Notes: generated by a model from the letters alone, not told the origin. A DNA stretch of 64,000 bases from Azospirillum tabaci (GCF_014596085.1 NZ_JACCJY010000001.1:310001-374000); one strand, 5' to 3'; shown: positions 26,286 through 34,973, numbered from the stretch's first letter. Program-made: numbers and translations.

Positions 26286-26912
26286 ATGCGCGCCCTGGCT
26301 CTCCTGCTGCTGTTCCTCGGTTTTTCCCTTCCGGCCTTCGCCGCCCCGCCGCCCGCCTCCCCGGAGGAGCGGGAGGTCGCGGCGGTCTTCGAAAGCGCCC
26401 GCACCGCCCTGGCGCAGAAGCGCGGCGCGGCGGTCGTTCCGCTGCTGTCCCGCGCGTCGCTGGACAAGCTGGAGCAGGTGCGCGGCGTCGCCCGCAGCGG
26501 CAACGACGCCGGCCTCGCCAAGCTGGAGCCGGCGGAGAAGTTCGCCGCCATGGGCTTGCGCCGCTACGTCAGCCCGGCGGATCTGCGCCGCATGTCGCTC
26601 GGCGAGCTGGCCGACCATGGCATGAAGAACGGCTGGCTCGGCCCCAACGTCATCGGCAGCAGCGGGCTCGGCCCGGTGCGGGTGCGCGGCGACCGCGCCT
26701 CCGCCCTGCTGATGGTCGACAACCGCCCGGCTCTGGTTCCCGCCGATTTCGTGCGCGAGGGCGGGGCTTGGAAGATCGACCTGACCGGCGTCTTCACCTT
26801 CGGCAGCCAGATGCTGAAGGGCTTCGCCGCCATGTCGGGCAAGAGCGACGAGGCCTACATCGAGGACATGCTGCAAAAGCTGCCCGCCAAACCGGCGATG
26901 ATGCACCGCTGA
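26286..26912 (+). CDS. Secreted protein of unknown function
   Basis: A 208-residue protein with a clear Sec signal peptide: MRALALLLLFLGFSLPAFA, then AAPPPASPEE. The mature part is mixed helix and strand, with SASLDKLEQV-like and EKFAAMGLRRYVSPADLRR segments, and ends with a helix-rich SDEAYIEDMLQKLPAKP. The part ALLMVDNRPALVPADFVREGGAWKIDLT looks like the strands of an NTF2-like/DUF4878 fold. No catalytic motif is seen. It starts 26 bases after the DUF2336 gene, so it is in the same transcription unit. The ATG at 26286 is placed at the signal peptide; longer in-frame ORF space (from 26094) overlaps the upstream gene. Confidence 0.8.
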   Translation: MRALALLLLFLGFSLPAFAAPPPASPEEREVAAVFESARTALAQKRGAAVVPLLSRASLDKLEQVRGVARSGNDAGLAKLEPAEKFAAMGLRRYVSPADLRRMSLGELADHGMKNGWLGPNVIGSSGLGPVRVRGDRASALLMVDNRPALVPADFVREGGAWKIDLTGVFTFGSQMLKGFAAMSGKSDEAYIEDMLQKLPAKPAMMHR

Positions 26913-27064
26913 CCGGCCGGGTTTGACCGCCCCGATGGGCATGGCGCGGACGGGCAGGGGAGTGCCGCGTTCCGCGTTACACCTCCTGCGACGGGGTGGG
27001 CCGTTGCGTGAAATCCGGAGATTGCGTTAGAGTCGCGGCGCACGCACGACGCGTTGGTGTCCTC

Positions 27065-27775
27065 ATGACCGCTCCGGATGGCTATCCCTTCGCCGCGCTG
27101 ACCGACGTGGACACCGGGCTGTTCCCGTCCGCGACAGCCGGCACCGCTCCGGTGCGCGGCGCTCCGACCGCCATCCTCTACACGATTCCCTGCACCCCGG
27201 CTTTCGCGGCGGCGGCGATGCGTCTGGCCGCCGGGCGCGGCACCGACGTTTCCGCGCTCGCCACAGCCGCGCTTTTGCTGGCGCCCGACCGGACGCCCGA
27301 TCCGGGGGCGCCGGACGATGGGGCGGAGCGGGCCGTGCTGGAGCTGCGGCTGCCACCGGGCCACAGCGACGCGGCGATCCGCCGGGCGCTGGCGGCGGCG
27401 CTGGCGCTGGCCGAACCCGGCTGCCGGCTGATGCCCGCCGAGGAGGCCGGGCGGCTGGAAGGCGCGGTGGAAACCCTGACCTACCGCAACAAGGCGCTGG
27501 CCCACGCGCTGGAGCGGGTGTCCTTCCGGCCGCTGGACGGCAAGCTGACCCAGGTGCGCGACGCCGCGCAGATGTTCGGCTTCGTCAACGAATGGTGCTT
27601 CGACGAGGACCGGGTGGTGAAGCGCTTCCGCGAGCTGGCCCCGGTCTATCACCCGGACACCGGGGTGGTCGCCTGCCGCGACCGCATGGCCCAGCTGATC
27701 GACGCGCGCAATCTGCTGATCAACCACGTCCGCACCGCTTACCGCTCCGGCCCCTGGACGCAGCGGCGTCCCTGA
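27065..27775 (+). CDS. Uncharacterised protein with a degenerate C-terminal J-like domain
   Basis: A 236-residue protein of unknown function. Near the C-terminus it has VVKRFRELAPVYHPDTG with an HPD tripeptide at residues 196-198, then QLIDARNLLINHV, which resembles helices II to IV of a DnaJ domain. The first helix is not typical, so the domain is degenerate or diverged. Residues 90-150 carry alanine-rich helices (SDAAIRRALAAALALAEPG). HPD would activate an Hsp70 ATPase, if it works. No signal peptide. It stands 152 bases after the secreted-protein gene on the same strand and is convergent with the pentapeptide-repeat gene. Start ATG at 27065; a GTG 9 bases upstream is also possible. Confidence 0.75.
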   Translation: MTAPDGYPFAALTDVDTGLFPSATAGTAPVRGAPTAILYTIPCTPAFAAAAMRLAAGRGTDVSALATAALLLAPDRTPDPGAPDDGAERAVLELRLPPGHSDAAIRRALAAALALAEPGCRLMPAEEAGRLEGAVETLTYRNKALAHALERVSFRPLDGKLTQVRDAAQMFGFVNEWCFDEDRVVKRFRELAPVYHPDTGVVACRDRMAQLIDARNLLINHVRTAYRSGPWTQRRP

Positions 27776-27814
27776 AGACGACGGCTCTGAGGCGGACTCG
27801 GTTTGAAGCCGGGA

Positions 27815-29179
27815 TCAGGTCCCGGTCATCTCCTCGATCCCAATGGCGTCGGTTAGGCTGGTGCCGTCCAGCACCGTCCCATCGAGGTCCGCTCCGGTCA
27901 GGTCGGTGCCGGTCAGGTCGGCCTCGCTCAGATTGGCGCCGCGCAGGTCCGCCCCGGCGAGGTTGGCGCCGGACAGGTTCACCTTGCGCAGGTCGGCGTC
28001 CTTCAGAACGGCCATGCCCATGCGGGCGCGCTGGAGGTTGGCCCGCCAGACGTGGCTGCTCGATCCCTGGATGTGCACGGGGCCGAGCTGGGCCTCGGTC
28101 AGGTTGGCGCCTGTCAGGGTCGCCCGCTCGAAATTGACGCCGCGCAGGTCGGCCTTGGTGAAGTCCACCTTGCGCAGGTCCGACAGCGACAGATCGGCGA
28201 TGGCGAGCGAGGTGCCCATCATCGAGGCGCCGCGCAGCGTGATGCATTGCAGGATGCCGGCGGACAGGTTGATGCCGTCGAGAGTGCGCCCCGACAGGTC
28301 GAGCGAGGAGAGGTCGGCGCGCTTGCCGTCCTTGCCGCCGCTGTCGATCCAGGAAAGGTGCAGCGTCAGGATGTTGCGCAGGTCGTCGTCCGGATTCTCG
28401 AGAACCTTCGCCATCATCGCGGCGGACAGGTTGGGCGAGCGGAGCTGGGCCGCGTCGAGGATGGCGCCGATCAGGTTGGCGTTGGTGAAGTTGGCGCGCC
28501 CGATGGCGCAGCCGGTCATCACCGCGCCGGACAGCCGCGCGCCGGACAGGTTCGCCTCCGACAGGTCGGCGTCGGTCAGGTCGCAGCCCGTCAGGTTGGA
28601 GTTCGTCAGGTTCGCGCGCATGAACTTGGTGCCGCGCAGGATCGCGTCGGTCAGGTCGGTCTGCATCACGAAGGCGTTCGCCACCTTGGCCCGCGACAGG
28701 TCGGCGCCGCGGATGACCGCCGCCGTCAGCTCCGAGGTCAGGACCGAATCCTCGAAATTGTGCGCCATCATCTCGCCCGACGGGGTGTAATGCAGCAGCG
28801 TGCCGTCGCGCAGGTCCACCTCCACCAGCATGGCTTCCGACAGCACGGCGCCGCGCAGGCAGGCCCCGCGCAGGTCGGCGCGGCGCAGGTCGGCCTTCTC
28901 GAGGTTCGCCAGCCGCAAGTCGGCGGCGTAGAGGTTGGCGTTGGTCAGGTTGGCCCGCGTCAGCCGGGCGCTGAACAGCTTCGCCCCGGACAGGTCGGCG
29001 TCGGACAGGTCGATGCCGGACAGGTCCAGATGCGACAGGTCGCGCATCTTCAGGTTCGCGCGCACACCGCCCGGCTGGCTTTTCCGGAAAGCCTGATGGC
29101 GGAGCAGGATCGTGTTCAGCTGACTTTGCGTCAGCTTCGTGCGCGGCGTGTTCGTTCCGAAGCCTTGCGCGGGGGGCAT
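27815..29179 (-). CDS. Pentapeptide-repeat protein
   Basis: A 454-residue protein made mainly of A(D/N)LXX repeats in three blocks (about residues 40-125, 160-250 and 275-454). Examples are ADLSGAKLFSARLTRANLTN, ADLRRADLRGACLRGAVL and ADLRGANLSEADLTGTDLTG. Such repeats fold as a right-handed quadrilateral beta-helix. Some members mimic DNA and protect gyrase, others have structural roles; nothing decides here. The N-terminus (FGTNTPRTKLTQSQLNTILLRHQAF) is a helical cap, and the gap around residues 255-275 (LTLHLSWIDSGGKDG) interrupts the coil. It is single-gene and convergent with the J-like gene. The gap towards ffh (29180-29575) holds the ffh promoter and a divergent start region. Confidence 0.88.
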   Translation of the reverse strand: MPPAQGFGTNTPRTKLTQSQLNTILLRHQAFRKSQPGGVRANLKMRDLSHLDLSGIDLSDADLSGAKLFSARLTRANLTNANLYAADLRLANLEKADLRRADLRGACLRGAVLSEAMLVEVDLRDGTLLHYTPSGEMMAHNFEDSVLTSELTAAVIRGADLSRAKVANAFVMQTDLTDAILRGTKFMRANLTNSNLTGCDLTDADLSEANLSGARLSGAVMTGCAIGRANFTNANLIGAILDAAQLRSPNLSAAMMAKVLENPDDDLRNILTLHLSWIDSGGKDGKRADLSSLDLSGRTLDGINLSAGILQCITLRGASMMGTSLAIADLSLSDLRKVDFTKADLRGVNFERATLTGANLTEAQLGPVHIQGSSSHVWRANLQRARMGMAVLKDADLRKVNLSGANLAGADLRGANLSEADLTGTDLTGADLDGTVLDGTSLTDAIGIEEMTGT

Positions 29180-29393
29180 CAGGGAAATCCCGGGTTGGAG
29201 TCGCTGCCCACTCTAAAGGGGAGCCGCGAAGAAAAAGTTAACAGTCGGTAACGCTTTATTCAAGTACGCCTCGAATGCGTTCTATCGCTGGCGCCGCCCC
29301 CGGGCCGCAAAGCCCTTGGTTGTGTGTGGAAATAGTGGCCTTTCATGGGCCGTTGCGCAAGAGGCTCCAGTACGGCGCGCCGTCGCTGCATGG

Positions 29394-29422
29394 TTGACTC
29401 CGTCGCCCGTGATGCGTATGGT
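29394..29422 (+). promoter_or_regulatory. Candidate sigma-70 promoter of the ffh-rpsP-rimM-trmD-rplS operon
   Basis: TTGACT (29394-29399) and TATGGT (29417-29422) are separated by exactly 17 bases. The start codon of ffh lies about 150 bases downstream, so the leader would be long. It is the best promoter match in the 396-base gap after the pentapeptide-repeat gene, and I see no gene or clear leader peptide in that gap. Confidence 0.55.
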
Positions 29423-29575
29423 CCGCCGACCTGCATCCGTCGAGCCATCGACCGGGTACCATCGGCCTGTGTGCCGGGGACCTCCGCCAGTCCGCGAGTT
29501 TCGCGCACTGGCTCGTTTGTGCTTGAGCCGATCGCGTTCGAGCGGATGGAGACCGAAACTGAGGACCGCTGACCC

Positions 29576-30943
29576 ATGTTCGATGGCCTGACCGGACGCC
29601 TGGGCGACATCTTCGACAAGCTGCGCCGCCGCGGCGCGCTGAGCGAGGAGGACGTCAACGCCGCGCTGCGCGAGGTGCGCGTGGCGCTGCTGGAGGCCGA
29701 CGTCGCCCTGCCGGTGGTCAAGCAGTTCGTCAATCAGGTCAAGGAACGCGCGATCGGCCAGGAGGTCCTGCGCTCGATCACCCCCGGCCAGCAGGTCATC
29801 AAGATCGTCCACGACAACCTCGTGGAGATGCTGGGGCAGGGCGAGGAGATCAACCTCAACGCCGCCGCCCCCGTGCCGATCCTGATGGTCGGCCTGCAGG
29901 GCTCGGGCAAGACCACCAGCACCGCCAAGATCGCGCTGCGCCTGAAGAACCGGGACCGCAAGAAGGTCCTGATGGCCTCGCTGGACGTGCGCCGTCCGGC
30001 GGCCCAGGAGCAGCTGAAGGTCCTGGGCGAGCAGACCGGCGTCGCCACGCTGCCGATCGTTCCCGGCCAGGACCCCGTCGCCATCGCCCGCCGCGCCATC
30101 GAGACCGGTCGGCGCGAAGGCTACGACGTGGTCATGCTCGACACCGCCGGCCGCCTGTCCATCGACGAGGAGCTGATGGCCGAGGTCGCCGCCGTGCGCG
30201 ACGCGACCAAGCCGGCGGAGACGCTGCTGGTCGCCGACGCCATGACCGGCCAGGACGCGGTGACGGTCGCCACCAACTTCAACGACAAGGTGGGCATCAC
30301 CGGCATCCTGCTGACCCGCGTGGACGGCGATGCCCGCGGCGGTGCCGCCCTGTCGATGCGCCAGATCACCGGCAAGCCGATCAAGCTGCTGGGCATGGGC
30401 GAGAAGATCGACGCCCTGGAGGCCTTCCACCCCGACCGCATCGCCGGCCGCATCCTCGGCATGGGCGACGTGGTGTCGCTGGTCGAGAAGGCCGCCGAGA
30501 CCATCGACAAGGAAGAGGCCGAGAAGCTCGCCCGCAAGATGGAGAAGGGCCAGGGCTTCGACCTCGACGACATGGCCTCCCAGCTCAAGCAGCTGCGCAA
30601 GATGGGCGGCATGTCCGGCCTGATGGGCATGCTGCCGGGCATCGGCAAGATCAAGAATCAGCTCAAGGACGCGAACATCGACGACGGGATGATCAAGCGC
30701 CAGGAGGCGATCATCTCCTCGATGACGAAGAAGGAGCGCAAGCACCCCGAGCTCATCAAGGCGTCGCGCCGCAAGCGCATCGCCGCCGGCTCCGGCACCA
30801 GCGTGCAGGAGGTGAACAAGCTGCTCAAGCAGTACGACACCATGCGCGGCATGATGAAGCAGGTTCAGAAGCTGGGGCAGAAGGGGCTGATGCGCCATGG
30901 GCTGCAAAGCCTCCTGCCGAAGAATTTCCGGGGACCGAACTGA
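29576..30943 (+). CDS. ffh: Signal recognition particle protein Ffh
   Basis: A 455-residue SRP GTPase. The N domain (about 1-85) ends before the GTPase motifs: G1 GLQGSGKTT (about residues 107-115), G3 DTAGR, G4 TRVDGDARGGA, plus SLDVRRPAAQEQL typical of the SRP insertion. The C-terminal M domain (about 300-455) is methionine-rich (MGGMSGLMGMLPGIG, MRGMMKQVQ) and binds SRP RNA and signal sequences. It works in the cytosol with FtsY at the membrane to target membrane proteins. It heads the ribosomal operon; rpsP follows 81 bases later. Confidence 0.97.
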   Translation: MFDGLTGRLGDIFDKLRRRGALSEEDVNAALREVRVALLEADVALPVVKQFVNQVKERAIGQEVLRSITPGQQVIKIVHDNLVEMLGQGEEINLNAAAPVPILMVGLQGSGKTTSTAKIALRLKNRDRKKVLMASLDVRRPAAQEQLKVLGEQTGVATLPIVPGQDPVAIARRAIETGRREGYDVVMLDTAGRLSIDEELMAEVAAVRDATKPAETLLVADAMTGQDAVTVATNFNDKVGITGILLTRVDGDARGGAALSMRQITGKPIKLLGMGEKIDALEAFHPDRIAGRILGMGDVVSLVEKAAETIDKEEAEKLARKMEKGQGFDLDDMASQLKQLRKMGGMSGLMGMLPGIGKIKNQLKDANIDDGMIKRQEAIISSMTKKERKHPELIKASRRKRIAAGSGTSVQEVNKLLKQYDTMRGMMKQVQKLGQKGLMRHGLQSLLPKNFRGPN

Positions 30944-31024
30944 TCCCCGGCGACCGCACCGCGCGATGAGCGCGATCACCTTCAACCGCACACCAAGCGA
31001 CTACACCAAGGAAGCGACTGTCCC

Positions 31025-31378
31025 ATGTCCCTGAAGATCCGTCTGGCCCGTGGCGGCGCCAAGAAGCGTCCGTTCTACTCGATCGTCGTCGCCGACGCCC
31101 GCAGCCCGCGTGACGGCCGCTTCATCGAGAAGATCGGCACCTACAACCCGATGCTGCCGCGCGAGCACGAGCAGCGCATCGTCCTGGACGCCGAGCGCGC
31201 CAAGCATTGGCTGTCGGTCGGCGGCCAGCCGACGGACCGCGTCGCCCTGTTCCTGGCGAACGCCGGCCTGATCGCCAAGCCGGAAATCCGCGAGACCCCG
31301 AAGAAGTCCGCCCCGAAGGCCAAGGCGCAGGAGCGTCTGAAGGCCGAGGCCGCCGCCAAGGCCGCCGCCGAGGGCTGA
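31025..31378 (+). CDS. rpsP: 30S ribosomal protein S16
   Basis: A 117-residue S16 protein: [20 protein letters not shown] is the classic N-terminus, followed by [20 protein letters not shown]. The C-terminal extension after about residue 80 is charged and alanine-rich (lysine/alanine/glutamate), longer than in E. coli (82 residues) but common in alphaproteobacteria. It binds 16S rRNA early in assembly. It is the second gene of the ffh operon and is followed by a hairpin repeat before rimM. Confidence 0.97.
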   Translation: MSLKIRLARGGAKKRPFYSIVVADARSPRDGRFIEKIGTYNPMLPREHEQRIVLDAERAKHWLSVGGQPTDRVALFLANAGLIAKPEIRETPKKSAPKAKAQERLKAEAAAKAAAEG

Positions 31379-31393
31379 TAGGGATCGGCGTAC

Positions 31394-31485
31394 CTGCCCC
31401 CACCCTAACCCTCCCCCGCTGGGCGGGGGAGGGGATAAAGCTCCTTCCCCCGCCCAGCGGGGGAAGGTTGGGGTGGGGGTAGAAC
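31394..31485. repeat. GC-rich intergenic hairpin repeat, copy 4, inside the rpsP-rimM operon
   Basis: Arms TGCCCCCACCCTAACCCTCC and GGTTGGGGTGGGGGT pair around a core of CCCCCGCTGGGCGGGGG and CCCCCGCCCAGCGGGGG. This copy is unusual because both flanking genes are on the plus strand in one operon, so it lies in the transcript. It could act as a processing site or partial terminator between rpsP and rimM. Confidence 0.88.
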
Positions 31486-31509
31486 GCCCGCAACGCACAC
31501 GCTCAAGCC

Positions 31510-32106
31510 ATGTCCACAAAAGTCTGCGTCGGCCAGTTCGCCGGGGCGCACGGCGTCCGCGGCCTCGTGAAGGTGAAAAGCTTCACCGAGGACGCGCAAG
31601 CCGTGGCGTCCTACGGCCCCCTCTCGGACGAGCGGGGCGCCCGGCGTTTCACGCTGACGCTTCAGGGCACCATGAAGGACCTGTTCCTGGTCCGCGTCGA
31701 TGGCATCGCCACGCGCGAACAGGCGCAGGAGCTGACCGGTGTCCGGCTCTACGTGGACCGTTCCGCCCTGCCCGAGACGGAGGACGAGGACGAGTTCTAC
31801 CACGCCGACCTGATTGGCCTGCGTGCGGAACTCGCCGACGGCACCGTCTGGGGCACGGTGAAGGCGCTGTACGACTTCGGAGCCGGTGACGTGCTGGAGA
31901 TCCGCACGGAATCGGGGCCGCTGGAGATGCTGCCCTTCACCCGCGCCTGCGTTCCGGTGGTCGATGTGAAGGGAGGCCGCGTCGTGGTCGATCTTCCCGC
32001 CGTCATCGAAGCGCGCGAAGGCGAGGCGGAAAAGGATGGAGAGGACGCGCCGGACGGTGCGGATGACGCTGAAGGCGACGTTGAAAACAAGGGAACCCGC
32101 CCGTGA
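31510..32106 (+). CDS. rimM: Ribosome maturation factor RimM
   Basis: A 198-residue protein with the N-terminal RimM barrel ([20 protein letters not shown] at residues 5-24, including the GxxGxxG loop) and a C-terminal PRC barrel (about 95-165; [20 protein letters not shown]). RimM binds S19 and helps 30S head maturation. The tail after residue 170 is acidic ([20 protein letters not shown]) and not part of the fold. Its stop codon overlaps the GTG start of trmD, so translation of the two is coupled. Confidence 0.94.
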   Translation: MSTKVCVGQFAGAHGVRGLVKVKSFTEDAQAVASYGPLSDERGARRFTLTLQGTMKDLFLVRVDGIATREQAQELTGVRLYVDRSALPETEDEDEFYHADLIGLRAELADGTVWGTVKALYDFGAGDVLEIRTESGPLEMLPFTRACVPVVDVKGGRVVVDLPAVIEAREGEAEKDGEDAPDGADDAEGDVENKGTRP

Positions 32107-32903
32107 ATCACGGCGCTTCCGGTTCTCTTGTCTGGACGGCCAAGGTTCTGACGCTGTTCCCGGAGATGTTTCCGGGTCCGCTGGGGCTCAGCCTCGCGGG
32201 AAAGGCGCTGGAAAATGGAGTCTGGGCGTTGGAATCAGTGGACATTCGCTCGTTCGCGCGCGATAAACACCGCTCCGTCGACGACACCCCCTTCGGCGGA
32301 GGGGCCGGCATGGTCATGCGGCCCGACGTGCTGGACGCGGCTCTGACCGCGACGGCGGGTCCTCCGGGCACTCCTGGACGCGGACGGGCGATCTACCTGT
32401 CGCCTCGCGGACGGGTGCTCGACCAGGAGCTAGTCAAGGAGCTGGCGGCCACCCCGGTGGTCACCCTGCTCTGCGGCCGGTACGAAGGGGTGGATGAGCG
32501 GGTGCTGGACGCGCACAGCCTTGAGGAGGTCAGCCTCGGGGACTTCGTGCTGTCCGGCGGCGAGACCGCCGCCCTGTGCCTGATCGACGCCGTGGTGCGC
32601 TTGCTCCCCGGTGTCATGGGCAATGTGGAGACGGCGGGCGAGGAAAGTTTCGAACGGGGGTTGCTCGAATACCCCCACTACACCCGGCCCGCGGTCTGGA
32701 CCGACGGGCAGGGTGTGGAACGGTCGGTTCCGGACATCCTGTTGTCCGGCCACCACGAGAAGGTTCGCGCCTGGCGGCTCGCCGAGGCGGAGCGGATCAC
32801 CCAGGCCCGGCGACCGGACCTGTGGGACCGCTACGAGGCGGGCAAGAAGGCCGAGGGTCAGATTGGGAAACGGGGTCGCCGGCGCGGCCCGAAACCAGAG
32901 TGA
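32103..32903 (+). CDS. trmD: tRNA (guanine-N1-)-methyltransferase TrmD
   Basis: A 266-residue SPOUT methyltransferase that makes m1G37 in tRNA. Its knot motifs are [32 protein letters not shown] and [27 protein letters not shown] is the substrate/SAM lid. The start is a GTG at 32103, overlapping the rimM stop by four bases; AAGGGAA lies upstream. The first ten residues before [15 protein letters not shown] are longer than in E. coli. The C-terminal tail is basic. Confidence 0.95.
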   Translation: MNHGASGSLVWTAKVLTLFPEMFPGPLGLSLAGKALENGVWALESVDIRSFARDKHRSVDDTPFGGGAGMVMRPDVLDAALTATAGPPGTPGRGRAIYLSPRGRVLDQELVKELAATPVVTLLCGRYEGVDERVLDAHSLEEVSLGDFVLSGGETAALCLIDAVVRLLPGVMGNVETAGEESFERGLLEYPHYTRPAVWTDGQGVERSVPDILLSGHHEKVRAWRLAEAERITQARRPDLWDRYEAGKKAEGQIGKRGRRRGPKPE

Positions 32904-32943
32904 CGGTCCGCCGCGAGGCGCACCGATGGAAAGGGGTAGTGTC

Positions 32944-33339
32944 ATGAACCTGTTGCAGCAGCTCGAGCAGGAGCAGATCGAGAAGGCCCTCGGCGGCAAG
33001 ACCATTCCTGAGTTCTCGCCGGGCGACACCGTCCGCGTGAACGTGAAGGTGGTCGAGGGCACGCGCGAGCGTGTCCAGGCTTACGAGGGCGTCGTGATCG
33101 CCCGCCGGAACGCCGGCGTGAACTCGTCCTTCACCGTCCGCAAGATCAGCTACGGCGAGGGTGTGGAGCGCGTGTTCCCGCTCTACTCCCCGCGTCTGGA
33201 GTCGATCGAGCTGGTCCGCAAGGGCGCCGTCCGCCGCGCCAAGCTGTACTATCTGCGCGACCGTCGCGGCAAGTCGGCCCGTATCGCCGAGCGCACGACC
33301 GGCCGCGGCATGAACAACACGAAGGCCGCCGCGGAGTAA
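32944..33339 (+). CDS. rplS: 50S ribosomal protein L19
   Basis: A 131-residue L19: [14 protein letters not shown], then [20 protein letters not shown] and the conserved [21 protein letters not shown]. The tail [14 protein letters not shown] is characteristic, with an extra short C-terminal extension. L19 sits at the 30S-50S interface. The ATG at 32944 fits the family start; an upstream in-frame extension overlaps trmD. It is the last gene of the operon and is followed by a strong terminator. Confidence 0.97.
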   Translation: MNLLQQLEQEQIEKALGGKTIPEFSPGDTVRVNVKVVEGTRERVQAYEGVVIARRNAGVNSSFTVRKISYGEGVERVFPLYSPRLESIELVRKGAVRRAKLYYLRDRRGKSARIAERTTGRGMNNTKAAAE

Positions 33340-33373
33340 TCCGGCGCCCTTTCGTTCGGTACGCCTGAACCAG

Positions 33374-33404
33374 CACCCGCCCGGAGCGATCCGGGCGGGT
33401 GTTT
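33374..33404 (+). terminator. Intrinsic terminator after rplS
   Basis: A perfect 12-bp stem (CACCCGCCCGGA with TCCGGGCGGGTG, loop GCGA) is followed by TTT. It lies 34 bases past the rplS stop and should end the ffh-rplS operon. Confidence 0.85.
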
Positions 33405-33440
33405 GGCGTTGGGTGATCCGGATATGTTCGGCGATATAGG

Positions 33441-33492
33441 AGAAGCCCTCCCCTGCGTCGGCGGGGGAGGGTTGGGTGGGGGCCCACGTCAA
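33441..33492. repeat. GC-rich intergenic repeat, copy 5 (half element)
   Basis: Only the right arm is present: CCCTCCCCTGCGTCGGCGGGGGAGGG followed by TTGGGTGGGGGCCCACGTCAAC. It still forms a small hairpin, and matches copy 1's right half closely. It lies between the rplS terminator and the convergent EamA gene. Confidence 0.78.
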
Positions 33493-33512
33493 CCGCTCCC
33501 CGATCGGCGTCC

Positions 33513-34442
33513 CTACCGCGCCCGCATCGTCGTCAAAATCCCCGCGCCGATCAGCGCCACGGCGATCAGCACGCCGACGGTCAGCGGCTCGCCCATGAAG
33601 ACCGCGCTCAGCAGCAAGGCGGTGACGGGGACGAGGCAGATGATCTGCCCGGCCTGGGCCGCCGGCATGGCGGTCAGCGACTTCGCCCACCACCAGAAGC
33701 ACAGCCCGGTTGCGATCACCCAGTTGAAGGCGAGCACGGTGCCCAGCGCGGGCGTCCAGTGGATCGGCCGGGCGTGCTCCGCCGCCAGGGCCAGCGGCGC
33801 GGTCGCCACGGCGCTGACGGCGATTTGCCAGAAGGTCTGCGTCCAGAAGGGCGTGCGCCAGCCGCCGCGCCGACGGCGGTAGAGGGTGGCGCCGAGCGCC
33901 CAGCTCAGCGCGCAGGCGAGCAGCAGCCCGTTGCCGAGCAGAACCGCCGGATCGCCCCAGTCCATCAGTGCCGGGTTGAAGAAGACGAGGACGCCGGCGA
34001 AGGTCAGCAGCGCGCCGATCACCCGCCCGCGCGTGAAGCGTTCCCCGGCTAGCAGGACGCCCAGCGGCAGCGCCCACATCTGCATGGTGTAGGCCAGCAC
34101 CGCGGCCCGTCCCGGCGGCACGACCCGCAGCGCGATGGAGCTGAGGTCCAGCATGCCGGCGATCTGCAGCAGCCCGACCAGGGCCAGCGGCCAGCGCTCC
34201 CCCGGCGGCGGCAGGAGGGGGAAGCGCAGCACCCGCGACAGCAGGGCCAGCACCGCCGCCGCCCCGGCGAAACGGAGAAAGCAGAAGGTCAGCGGCCCGA
34301 TGTCGGACAGGGCCAGCTTCATCAGGGGCCAGTTGGCGCCCCAGAACAGAACGATTCCCGCAAGCTGCGCGTAGACCACGGTGCCCGGACCGCCCACGGG
34401 TCCCTGGCCGGCCGCGGCGCGTGGCATGGCCTGATCCGCCAT
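33513..34442 (-). CDS. EamA/DMT-superfamily exporter
   Basis: A 309-residue protein with about ten membrane helices in two EamA halves. It opens YAQLAGIVLFWGANWPLMKL, the WGxNW motif of the first helix, and the second half has MPAAQAGQIICLVPVTALLL and the following EPLTVGVLIAVALIGAGI, typical of the family's last helices. GGGAGG is 6 bases before the ATG at 34442, which fixes the start (30 bases further out an in-frame ATG has no ribosome site). Cargo is unknown. It stands alone on the minus strand, convergent with rplS. Confidence 0.87.
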   Translation of the reverse strand: MADQAMPRAAAGQGPVGGPGTVVYAQLAGIVLFWGANWPLMKLALSDIGPLTFCFLRFAGAAAVLALLSRVLRFPLLPPPGERWPLALVGLLQIAGMLDLSSIALRVVPPGRAAVLAYTMQMWALPLGVLLAGERFTRGRVIGALLTFAGVLVFFNPALMDWGDPAVLLGNGLLLACALSWALGATLYRRRRGGWRTPFWTQTFWQIAVSAVATAPLALAAEHARPIHWTPALGTVLAFNWVIATGLCFWWWAKSLTAMPAAQAGQIICLVPVTALLLSAVFMGEPLTVGVLIAVALIGAGILTTMRAR

Positions 34443-34537
34443 GAGTCCTCCCAACCCTGAATTTTGCCGCATCCTACGGCGCGGGTGGGGGCGGGAGGTC
34501 TGCGTTCCCGGTGCGGCAGCCCCGCGACGGGACGGCG

Positions 34538-34735
34538 TTACGGGGCGCCGCCGGTGGAGAAGCCGGTGAGGACCTGGATGCCGAACCAGCCGCCGATGGC
34601 GAACAGCACCAGAAGGACCATGGTGGTGGCGATGGCGATGTTGGTCTGGCGGATGCGCCGGCAGTTCGGGCAGCCGGGCAGGTCGGCGGGATAAGGCCGT
34701 TCGCAGCGTTCACAGCGGACAGTGGGGTCCGTCAC
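34538..34735 (-). CDS. Zinc-ribbon membrane microprotein
   Basis: A 65-residue protein with two CxxC pairs (C8/C11 and C22/C25, CERC and CPNC), consistent with a small zinc ribbon, then one membrane helix (about residues 32-55, NIAIATTMVLLVLFAIGGWFG) and a short tail. The zinc domain would face the cytoplasm if the positively charged RR before the helix stays inside. Function unknown; short zinc-ribbon/TM proteins occur in many genomes. Codon use matches its neighbours. It lies between the EamA gene and leuC, on the minus strand. Confidence 0.72.
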   Translation of the reverse strand: MTDPTVRCERCERPYPADLPGCPNCRRIRQTNIAIATTMVLLVLFAIGGWFGIQVLTGFSTGGAP

Positions 34736-34869
34736 GGGATGACCCTTCGTCGAATGGGGGTGGTGCCGGACGCTACCATAAGGAGCGCCCTGCCCGCCAG
34801 CCGATGGGCGGGGCGGCGAAGCGGCGATTTTTCGCTGCGGGATGTGGGGTGTTTTCCACAGGCTCGGCC

Positions 34870-34898
34870 TTGTCCTGGTTGAAAGAGACGGCTATTGT
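34870..34898 (+). promoter_or_regulatory. Candidate promoter of leuC
   Basis: TTGTCC (34870-34875) and TATTGT (34893-34898) stand 17 bases apart, about 75 bases before the leuC start. The leader between has no clear leucine-rich peptide or attenuator stem. Confidence 0.45.
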
Positions 34899-34973
34899 GC
34901 GGCCCTCTTACCGCACGCTTCGTTCGTCCGGTCTGTGGTTTGCGAGAGAGAATTGCCGCGAGAGAGAGTTGCT

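Noticed and set aside
28052-29251. Plus-strand ORF of 399 codons across the pentapeptide-repeat gene
   Set aside because: Its repetitive glutamine/valine/glycine pattern is the mirror of the pentapeptide codons, so it is a shadow.
32611-32943. N-terminal extension of rplS
   Set aside because: The in-frame ORF begins inside trmD. The L19 family start is at 32944, with a ribosome site just upstream.
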